NCBI GenBank assembly: GCA_031278405.1
Contig: JAITKL010000072.1
Location: forward strand, 1 to 9,598
DNA from: Endomicrobium sp.
GTDB taxonomy: Bacteria > Elusimicrobiota > Endomicrobiia > Endomicrobiales > Endomicrobiaceae
DNA: 9,598 bases
Reading direction: 5' to 3'
Under the pieces are notes generated by a model. The model saw nothing but the letters and a program-made list of their open reading frames with translations, was not told the DNA's origin and did not search any database. Each line of letters starts with the position of its first letter. Position 1 is the stretch's first letter. Of this stretch, positions 1 to 5,550 are shown in pieces. Made by a program: the position numbers and the translations under genes.

Positions 1-950
1 TTATATGGGAAAAGCAGCTTGAAAGTGGAGATTTAAATGTTGTGAAGGTAAATAGATTCGTCTTGCCTAAATTCTCAATAAAGAAAACCTTGAAACAGAA
101 ATATGCAAAAACGCAAGAAGTTAAAAAATATTTAAAGGGTATGCCGTACACTTACAGTAAAATAGACTGTTATTTAACTTGCAGATTAAAATTTTATTTT
201 CAATACGTGTTGTCTCTTAATAACGAAGTCGAAATAGGTAGTGATATTTCTGGCGGTGACATAGGTAATTTTATACATGATTTTCTAAAAGAAGTTTTTC
301 ACGAAAATCTTAATTTTGAAGCATTAAAAACAGAAAAGTTTGAAAAAGATTTTTTTGAAAAACTTAATAATAAATTCGCTTCCTCGTCTCGTTTTCAGTT
401 TAGAGAAGACGCGTTTCTTATAAAAGAAGTTTTTAAGCGCAGGATGGAAAAAGTTTTGGAAAAAGAAAGGCAAAGAAACTTCAAAAGGATTTATATATGC
501 GAAAAAGAATATAATTCAAGCATTCAAATAAATTCCGGAGATTCTTATAAATTAAATTGCATAATAGACAGGATAGATACTAATGGCAAAGAATATGCGA
601 TATTTGATTATAAAACCGGATATATTCCTAAAAGTATAGTATCAAGTAATCTTGACAAATTAGAGTTTAAGAGACAGATTATAAAGAAATACGTGAAGTC
701 TTTACAACTTCCTTTATATAAATATGTTTTTGAAAAAGAAACAGGGTTAAAAGTTATGCAATGTGGTTTATATAACATAAAGAAAGCTGAAATTATAGAT
801 TTTCCAACACAGCAATACGTAAACGAAAAGTGTATAGATATATTAAAATTTTTGCTTAATGAGATAAATTCAGGCGATTATTTTGCTTCTGACGAAGAAG
901 ACGAAACTAACTGCAGAAAAAGTTGCGAATATTTTTACATATGCAGATAA
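1..950 (+). CDS. RecB/AddB-like PD-(D/E)XK nuclease domain, C-terminal part of a larger gene (5' end outside window)
   Basis: The frame is open from the left edge (first whole codon at 3) to TAA at 948-950. The GTG at 42 is therefore probably internal, and this is the nuclease end of a longer helicase-nuclease or AddB-type repair protein. Numbering from 42: a YTYSKIDCYLTCRLKFYF stretch (36-53) matches the family's domain entry; His79 in GNFIHDFL, Asp176/Asp179 in IIDRID, and Asp189/Lys191 in FDYKTG form the metal and catalytic site; LQLPLYKY (221-228) is the conserved Q-x3-Y motif. Cys47 with Cys291, Cys295 and Cys301 looks like the AddB/Cas4-type 4Fe-4S cluster. The spacing at the end is C-x3-C-x5-C, whereas the family usually has C-x2-C-x5-C. 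The likely role is DNA end resection in double-strand-break repair. The nuclease family is clear; the exact parent protein is not, because the N-terminus is missing. Confidence 0.85.
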   Translation, partial: IWEKQLESGDLNVVKVNRFVLPKFSIKKTLKQKYAKTQEVKKYLKGMPYTYSKIDCYLTCRLKFYFQYVLSLNNEVEIGSDISGGDIGNFIHDFLKEVFHENLNFEALKTEKFEKDFFEKLNNKFASSSRFQFREDAFLIKEVFKRRMEKVLEKERQRNFKRIYICEKEYNSSIQINSGDSYKLNCIIDRIDTNGKEYAIFDYKTGYIPKSIVSSNLDKLEFKRQIIKKYVKSLQLPLYKYVFEKETGLKVMQCGLYNIKKAEIIDFPTQQYVNEKCIDILKFLLNEINSGDYFASDEEDETNCRKSCEYFYICR

Positions 951-966
951 AATTTACATTTTGTAT

Positions 967-1015
967 AGACGTCAGCAGTTTTCTACTCTTCCATCAATAG
1001 CTGTCTGTTTTTTTT
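967..1015 (+). terminator. Candidate rho-independent terminator after the nuclease gene
   Basis: Seventeen bases after the nuclease stop codon, AGAC (967-970) plus AGC (974-976) can pair with GCT plus GTCT (1000-1006). The stem has a 3-nt bulge and a loop of about 23 nt. A run of eight T follows at 1008-1015. The position and T-run favour a terminator; the weak bulged stem is the reason for moderate confidence. Confidence 0.4.
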
Positions 1016-1251
1016 GTTTGTCGGAATGTTGTATGGCTTCTTATGACAAATATTTAAAGAGCAGAGAGATAATATATTATTTATAATTATCTGAAAAGTT
1101 CAAAGAGCAATGCATGCATAAATAGAAAGGTTTAAGATGATGCTAAGAGAATAGTTTATTGAAAGAAATGAGAATCGTATAAAACAGATTGCAATTAGGC
1201 AAATAAAAGGCTTAAGAATTATTTAATTTGATACAATTGTTGAAGAGATTT

Positions 1252-1305
1252 GACAAAAGTAAATCAAAGGTTTAAATTATCAAACATCACTTGATTTACT
1301 TTGTC
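1252..1305. repeat. Inverted repeat able to form a 15-bp hairpin
   Basis: The arm at 1252-1267 (GACAAAAGTAAATCAA) is the reverse complement of 1291-1305 (TTGATTTACTTTGTC) apart from one extra A. The loop is 23 nt. The right arm runs into a pyrimidine-rich TTTCTTCC, so it could act as a weak terminator for the + strand. It could equally be a relic of a small inverted-repeat element or an operator. There is no direct evidence for any of these roles. Confidence 0.55.
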
Positions 1306-1385
1306 TTTCTTCCATCCTAAAATATTACAGTTAAATTAATCAGAAGTTTTTGCTTTCTGTAATTTAAATTGATAATGATATTGGA

Positions 1386-1508
1386 ATGAAACGACTGCTT
1401 TTGGCTGTAGTCTTGCGCTGTACTTTTGTTGGAGTTAGTAATGCAGACGAGTGTTCTGAATTCTGTAGGAAGTGTGAGATGACTGGATTAAGTACTGTAA
1501 GTTACTGA
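1386..1508 (+). CDS. Small ORF, possible secreted Cys-rich peptide or truncated exported protein (40 aa)
   Basis: ATG at 1386 opens 40 codons ending in TGA at 1506-1508. The N-terminus begins MKRLLLAVVL and is hydrophobic to about residue 18, ending VGVSNA before DECSEF, which resembles a Sec signal peptide with an A-x-A-like cleavage site near residue 20. The predicted mature part is only about 20 residues, with three cysteines (23, 27, 30). The ribosome-binding site is poor (a short GGA just before the ATG). It could be a genuine small exported peptide, or the surviving head of a longer exported protein whose body has been lost, which would suit the decayed surroundings. I do not recognise a family. 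Confidence 0.35.
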   Translation: MKRLLLAVVLRCTFVGVSNADECSEFCRKCEMTGLSTVSY

Positions 1509-1610
1509 TTATGTTTAGTATATATGCCATATCAATTTACGGAAGGGGAATATTATAAAGACGCCAATAAAGAAGAATTGTGAACAAGGAGTTTAATAAA
1601 CCAAAGATAG

Positions 1611-1636
1611 GTCAATACAAAATATCAACTATCAAC
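1611..1636 (+). repeat. Left arm of a long inverted repeat in the ilvB region
   Basis: Bases 1621-1636 are the exact reverse complement of 1836-1851 (16 of 16). The outer part GTCAATA (1611-1617) also pairs with the far end of the right arm once a 3-nt gap and a mismatch are allowed. The arm contains TATCAAC twice in tandem. The right arm lies in ilvB coding sequence, whereas this arm lies upstream of any clear ilvB match, so this looks like the inverted copy. Confidence 0.7.
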
Positions 1637-1763
1637 CTATGGATTTTAGCGTAGTAGTTGATTATTTAGTCATTATTGATAGACGGCAAATGATGTGGCC
1701 TGGCGTTGTACATCGTTTATGGTTTGTCCAACTTTTATGTTTATGTTGCGATCATTACATTTG

Positions 1764-2575
1764 GATAAAAACACACCAAAAGCAACATTAGTATTTTCCT
1801 TTTATACAACTGCTGGAAGACCATGACCTGTTTTTGTTGATAGTTGATATTCGTATCTATTGACGTTCAGCGAGAAGTTTGTGAATTTGTCTTCCTGATA
1901 AAGTGGAAATACTTTTTATAAGTCTAACTTACAACGGACATACTAGACAGATAAATAAAAATGTTGAAGTTATAAATTATAAATAAGAGTAAGTATCCGG
2001 TTTTACATTGGCACGGGAGCGATTGTTTCTAATGCTGAAGACGAAATTTTAGAGTTGTAAAAAAGCGGATATTCTCGCAACCAATATTATAGAGCCAAGC
2101 ATTCACATTTGTTTTTAAGTGCAGGAGGACTTGGAACTATGGGGTTTTGGTATCCACGCGACTATTGGAGCAAAGTTTGGAAATCAGAACAAAGAAGTCA
2201 TAACAGTTGTCGGTGACGGCTCTTTTCAGATGAACATACAGAAAATGGCTGTTGGGTTCTAATAAATAAAGTTGATATAAAAGTCATATTGAACAATCAG
2301 TAATTTGGGCAATATCTGACAGTGGCAAGAGATGTTTGCAGTAAGAGATGTTATCCAAATAGACATTTGTAGTACCAGATTTTGTGAAATGGGCTGAAAG
2401 TTACGGTATTTTGGCTATAAGGTTGCTAAGAAAAAAAGATGTTGGGCTAACTTAAAAAAATGCTTGAAACAAAAGTTTCTGTGGTTATTGAGATGTGGTT
2501 TGAGATAGAAGAAAATATTTTCCCAATGGTCCCTCAGGAGATTCTCTCGATGAAATGATAACTAGTCTAGAATGA
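1764..2575 (+). pseudogene. ilvB: Acetolactate synthase large subunit, pseudogene (ilvB)
   Basis: Fragments of IlvB appear in order but in changing frames: FYTTAGRP then a stop then PVFVD (1800-1841); YNGHTRQINKNVEVIN (about 1930-1980); YIGTGAIVSNAEDEILEL (about 2005-2057); QYYRAKHSHLFLSAGGLGTMGF (about 2081-2146); the thiamine-diphosphate motif GDGSFQMN (about 2215-2238); PDFVKWAESYG (about 2379-2410); EENIFPMVP (about 2509-2535); and a shifted tail GDSLDEMITSLE ending at TGA 2573-2575. About 190 residues that belong between EILEL and QYYRAK are missing. The intact enzyme is about 560 aa and condenses pyruvate to acetolactate, the first step of valine/isoleucine synthesis. The 5' limit is uncertain: a weak match near 1639-1715 may be the N-terminal FGYPGGVV region. 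The many stops and shifts rule out a functional product. Confidence 0.92.
1836..1864 (-). repeat. Right arm of the inverted repeat, inside the ilvB pseudogene
   Basis: This arm pairs with 1611-1636 across a 199-nt spacer. It falls where intact IlvB would read roughly PVFVDIPIDVQRE. The 7-bp tandem GTTGATAGTTGATA at its start duplicates the VD codons and shifts the frame. Because both arms carry the tandem, the inverted copy probably arose after the tandem duplication. Confidence 0.7.
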
Positions 2576-2634
2576 ATAGGCAATATATATCTCAAAGAAA
2601 AGATTTTGTATATTATATAATAAAAAGGTGTAAT

Positions 2635-3102
2635 ATGCCACACGGTTTCGGTTTTAGTGGAGAACAAATTTGGCGTTTTGGTAATAATATCAGCTCTTTT
2701 TGTTTGCACATGGTTTAACATAGCTTCGCTTTCTGTAAGCGAGATGGAGCATGTTGCAATTTTAAGAATGGCCATTGTCGTAAAAGACAATAAATCAATT
2801 TTGGAGCAGATAACAAAACAATTATATAAGAAGTCAACAACTTTGATGGTGTCGGGCACAGAGAAAGAGAGTTTGCTCTTATAAAAATAAATGTTGTAAA
2901 GAAGACTTTCGCGCGATGAAATTATCAGGCTTGTAAAATAATAGACATATCGCATCAGGATTCAATAATAAGTTGAAACAAGTGGCGATGAAAGTAAAAC
3001 TGAGTGCTTTTATGGAGCCCGTTTTGCCTTATGGGGTGAAGGAAAGTTGCAAAATCTGGAGTTTCAATTTTATATCGTGGCAACTCTGGCAATGTTAAAT
3101 AA
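2635..3102 (+). pseudogene. ilvN: Acetolactate synthase small (regulatory) subunit, pseudogene (ilvN)
   Basis: ATG at 2635 gives MPH. A 2-nt loss then shifts into VSVLVENKFGVL, followed by the ACT-domain hallmarks ASLSVSE and LEQITKQL in the largest open piece (about 2657-2884). After about 2868 the match jumps frame to REFALIKINV, then DEIIRLVK, IIDISHQDS, TSGDESKTE and finally KVAKSGVSILYRG, ending at TAA 3100-3102. The original length would be about 155-160 aa, normal for IlvN (IlvH), which binds valine and activates the large subunit. At least four frameshifts are needed to read it through, so it is dead. It sits between ilvB and ilvC in the usual ilvBNC order, with 27 nt before ilvC. Confidence 0.92.
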
Positions 3103-3117
3103 AAAACAAGTAAAGTT

Positions 3118-3123
3118 AAGGAG
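3118..3123 (+). promoter_or_regulatory. Shine-Dalgarno site of ilvC
   Basis: AAGGAG lies 6 nt before the ATG at 3130. This strong site shows that ilvC keeps its own translation signal although the genes before it are dead. No convincing promoter was found just upstream. Confidence 0.75.
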
Positions 3124-3129
3124 AAAGAG

Positions 3130-4128
3130 ATGAAAGAAGCAAAAATGTATTATGACAATGATGCAGATTTAAGTTTGTTAAAAGGGAAAACAATAGCTAT
3201 TTTAGGATATGGGAACCAAGGACACGCACATGCGCTCAATCTTAGAGACTCTGGGATAAACGTTGTTGTTATTCAAAGAGAAGGCGGAGTTAATTATAAA
3301 AAAGCTATAGAAGATGGCTGGAAACCTTTAAATATAGCAGAAGCTGTTAAACAGGTTGATTGGATACACATTCTTTTACCTGACGAAGTTCACAAAAAAG
3401 CTTGGGAAGAGGATATAAAGCCCAATATTAAAAAAGGAGCAGTTCTGAGTTTTTCACATGGATTTAATATATGTTATCAACAGATAGTTCCTACTGCTGA
3501 TCTGGATGTAATAATGGTAGCTCCTAAGGGACCTGGTCGTCTTGTAAGAAGACAATACGAAGAAGGCAAAGGCATTCCTTGCTTGATAGCTATTGAACAA
3601 AATGCAAGCGGAAAAGCAAAAGAATTGGCTCTTGCTTACGCTAAAGGCATAGGTGGAACAAGAAGCGGAGTTCTTGAAACGACTTTTAAAGAAGAGACTG
3701 AGACGGATTTGTTCGGTGAGCAGTCAGTTCTTTGCGGTGGAGTAGTCGAGTTAATAAACTCAGGATTTGAGACACTTGTAGCTGCAGGATATCAGCCTGA
3801 AATTGCATATTTTGAATGTTGTTACGAAATGAAACTTATACTTGATTTGATTTTTGAAGGAGGATTCAGCAAGATGAATTATTCAATTTCCGATACAGCT
3901 GAATATGGCGAATATGTAACTGGAAAGAGAGTGATAACCGGTGAAACCAAAGCTGAAATGAAGAAAGTGTTGTCAGACATTCAATCTGGAAAGTTTGCAA
4001 ATGATTGGCTTAAAGAAAATAAAGATGGTAGACCATTTTTTAACAAAGAAAGAAAGGAAGTAAGCGAAAGGCTTATAGAGAAAGTAGGTGCAAGACTTCG
4101 TTCGCGTATGTCTTGGATGAAAAAGTAA
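3130..4128 (+). CDS. ilvC: Ketol-acid reductoisomerase, class I (KARI)
   Basis: The protein is 332 aa, normal for the short class I enzyme. It converts 2-acetolactate (or acetohydroxybutyrate) to the dihydroxy acid using NAD(P)H and Mg2+. The N-terminal Rossmann domain carries [17 protein letters not shown] (26-42); catalytic His110 and Lys133 are present; the knotted C-terminal domain has the metal ligands Asp193 and Glu197 in ETDLFGEQ, Glu229 and Glu233, and the substrate-binding serine at 254 in [10 protein letters not shown]. The reading frame is undamaged. Two oddities: the cofactor loop reads QREGGVN, where most relatives have two serines binding the NADPH phosphate, and Arg137 replaces the usual His in GPGHLVR. 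The neighbouring ilvB and ilvN are pseudogenes, so the normal substrate must come from elsewhere or the enzyme serves another reaction. Ketopantoate reduction is a known side activity of KARI. Confidence 0.97.
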   Translation: MKEAKMYYDNDADLSLLKGKTIAILGYGNQGHAHALNLRDSGINVVVIQREGGVNYKKAIEDGWKPLNIAEAVKQVDWIHILLPDEVHKKAWEEDIKPNIKKGAVLSFSHGFNICYQQIVPTADLDVIMVAPKGPGRLVRRQYEEGKGIPCLIAIEQNASGKAKELALAYAKGIGGTRSGVLETTFKEETETDLFGEQSVLCGGVVELINSGFETLVAAGYQPEIAYFECCYEMKLILDLIFEGGFSKMNYSISDTAEYGEYVTGKRVITGETKAEMKKVLSDIQSGKFANDWLKENKDGRPFFNKERKEVSERLIEKVGARLRSRMSWMKK

Positions 4129-4150
4129 TAAGCTTTTTGGAATTTGAAGT

Positions 4151-4157
4151 AGGGGTG
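4151..4157 (+). promoter_or_regulatory. Shine-Dalgarno site that favours a TTG start for the PASTA gene
   Basis: AGGGGTG lies 6 nt before the TTG at 4164. An in-frame GTG (4155) falls inside this site. An in-frame ATG (4113) lies within the end of ilvC without a comparable site and would add an acidic leader before the membrane helix. TTG 4164, giving MAKKFLKVF, is therefore the better start. Confidence 0.6.
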
Positions 4158-4163
4158 AATCTC

Positions 4164-4886
4164 TTGGCAAAGAAGTTTTTAAAAGTTTTTATAGTTTTAG
4201 CTGTGATTGGTTTTGCGTTTTATTTTGCTTTTAACATGATAATGATTTCTTTAATTCACACTAAAAGAGAAATATCCACACCAAACATTGTTGGAAAAAA
4301 CCTTTACAATGCTATTGAAGAGGTTTCAAAATATGGTTTTGGTTTAAAGATGGATGGTGAAGAAACAAATCAAAATGTTCCTGCGGGAACAATTTTAAGA
4401 CAAAATCCTCCAGCAGAAATGTATGTTAGAGAAGGCAAAGTAATAAAGGTTACAATAAGTCGTGGCGGAGAGATTATTTATGTTCCAAGCCTAGTCGGGC
4501 AAAGCATTCGTTCTGCCGATATTTCTTTAAGAACAGCAACATTGGTTATGGGTGAGGTTACAAAGAGATATTCTGTAGTTGCCGATAAAGATACTATTGT
4601 AGCTCAAGACATTGCTGCTGGAACTAAAGTTGACAAAGATTCTGTAGTGAATCTTATCGTTTCCGATGGACAGCCACCGGAAGGAACGATTCTTATGCCT
4701 AATTTTATTAACAAAAATCTTCAAGAAGCTGCTGAATGGTCGTTGCAAACGGACATGGTTTTAAATATAACAAGAGAGGAATCCGCTAAGTTTGATTCCG
4801 GTATTATTATAAGACAATATCCTGAACCTGATAGAGACATAACAGATCTGAAGAGCGTAAATGTAACGGTTGCAGAAAGAGCTTAA
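4164..4886 (+). CDS. Membrane-anchored protein with three PASTA domains
   Basis: From the TTG start the product is 240 aa. A short basic leader (MAKK) is followed by one hydrophobic helix (about 5-30), an N-in signal anchor that places the rest outside the cytoplasmic membrane. Three PASTA repeats follow at about 36-101, 103-168 and 174-237. Each starts with a P-x-hydrophobic-hydrophobic-G/N motif (TPNIVGKN, VPSLVGQS, MPNFINKN) and has the typical turn before the last strand (VPAGTILRQNPP; AAGTKV; FDSGIIIRQYPEP). PASTA domains bind peptidoglycan or muropeptides and usually occur in Ser/Thr kinases of the PrkC type or in penicillin-binding proteins. No kinase or transpeptidase domain is present here. 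The gene starts 35 nt after ilvC and precedes rpe, amidase and murI, which suggests a cell-envelope role. Its exact function is unknown. Confidence 0.88.
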   Translation: MAKKFLKVFIVLAVIGFAFYFAFNMIMISLIHTKREISTPNIVGKNLYNAIEEVSKYGFGLKMDGEETNQNVPAGTILRQNPPAEMYVREGKVIKVTISRGGEIIYVPSLVGQSIRSADISLRTATLVMGEVTKRYSVVADKDTIVAQDIAAGTKVDKDSVVNLIVSDGQPPEGTILMPNFINKNLQEAAEWSLQTDMVLNITREESAKFDSGIIIRQYPEPDRDITDLKSVNVTVAERA

Positions 4887-4899
4887 ATGGAAAATAGAA

Positions 4900-5550
4900 A
4901 TGAAGAAAATTATTATAGCGACATCTATTTTGTCTGCAGATTTCTCAAATTTAGTACGCGATGTAAAAATGTTAGAACAAATTGGTACTGATTGGGTTCA
5001 TATAGACGTTATGGATGGACATTTTGTTCCAAATATAACAATAGGTTCTGGAGTTGTAAGATCATTAAGAAAAGTTACAAGGTTGTTTTTTGACACTCAT
5101 CTTATGATTACAAATCCAGAAAAATATTGGAGAGATTTCAAAGACGCTGGAGCTGACTTGATTGTGTTTCATCAGGAAATTTTGGCTGATAAAAAGAAAC
5201 TTGTAAAAGAAATAAAAGATTCAGGTGTAAAAGCTGGCGTATCAATAAAACCAAAAACTTCCGTTGAAGAAATAAAAGACTTGTTGCCGTACGTTGATTT
5301 GGTTTTGGTTATGACTGTTGAACCTGGGTTTGGGGGGCAGTCTTTTATGGAAGATATGGTTCCAAAAATTAAGCATCTGAGAAAAGTTATTGATGCGAAA
5401 AAATATAATTGTCTTGTAGAAATTGATGGGGGGATAAATTCTCAAACAAGTAAAATTTGTTTTAAAGCTGGTGCAGATGTACTAGTAAGTGGTAGCTATA
5501 TATTTTCCGCCAAAGATCCTACAGAGGCTATAAAATCGCTTTCTATATGA
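4900..5550 (+). CDS. rpe: Ribulose-phosphate 3-epimerase
   Basis: The product is 216 aa from ATG 4900, matching the usual length; an in-frame TTG at 4870 would add ten residues that do not belong to the family and would overlap the PASTA gene. The enzyme interconverts D-ribulose 5-phosphate and D-xylulose 5-phosphate in the pentose-phosphate pathway (a cytoplasmic TIM barrel). Seen directly: SILSADFSNL at the start of strand 1; the metal and acid-base residues His34 and Asp36 in WVHIDVMDGHFVPN; His67 in DTHLM; VEPGFGGQSF (140-149) for the phosphate-side loop; and Asp176 in VEIDGGIN. All key residues are intact. The last base of the gene overlaps the following amidase (ATGA), implying translational coupling. 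The ribosome-binding site is weak (a GGA 8 nt before the ATG). Confidence 0.97.
   Translation: MKKIIIATSILSADFSNLVRDVKMLEQIGTDWVHIDVMDGHFVPNITIGSGVVRSLRKVTRLFFDTHLMITNPEKYWRDFKDAGADLIVFHQEILADKKKLVKEIKDSGVKAGVSIKPKTSVEEIKDLLPYVDLVLVMTVEPGFGGQSFMEDMVPKIKHLRKVIDAKKYNCLVEIDGGINSQTSKICFKAGADVLVSGSYIFSAKDPTEAIKSLSI

Larger units (their letters stand above)
951..1385. other. Gene-free stretch between the nuclease gene and the small ORF
   Basis: No reading frame here resembles a known protein on either strand. A frame running from 883 to 1086 overlaps the nuclease end out of frame and looks like chance. The stretch contains the candidate terminator (967-1015) and a strong hairpin (1252-1305). I looked for a T-box or leader-peptide attenuator that could control the ilv genes downstream and saw no recognisable T-box sequence or branched-chain-rich leader. 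It is best read as decayed intergenic DNA; an old gene eroded beyond recognition cannot be excluded. Confidence 0.5.

Noticed and set aside
883..1086. 67-codon open frame overlapping the nuclease end
   Set aside because: It is out of frame with the nuclease, has no ribosome-binding site or recognisable motif, and its second half lies across the terminator-like T run.
951..1763. T-box or leader-peptide attenuator for the ilv genes
   Set aside because: No recognisable T-box sequence and no Leu/Val/Ile-rich leader peptide was seen; only generic hairpins.
1637..1835. Invertible promoter or phase-variable segment between the inverted arms
   Set aside because: The segment's 3' end is already in the correct ilvB orientation up to the right arm, no recombinase gene is present, and the tandem shared by both arms fits template switching better.
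2657..2884. Treating this 75-codon frame as an intact short IlvN
   Set aside because: It is the largest piece of a gene whose beginning (2635) and end (to 3102) continue in other frames; the protein would lack half of the family.
2485..2955. 156-codon open frame on the minus strand
   Set aside because: It is antisense to clear IlvB and IlvN sequence on the + strand and resembles no protein.
2635..3102. Programmed frameshifting in ilvN
   Set aside because: At least four shifts in both directions plus in-frame stops are needed, with no slippery site or stimulator seen. Decay is simpler.
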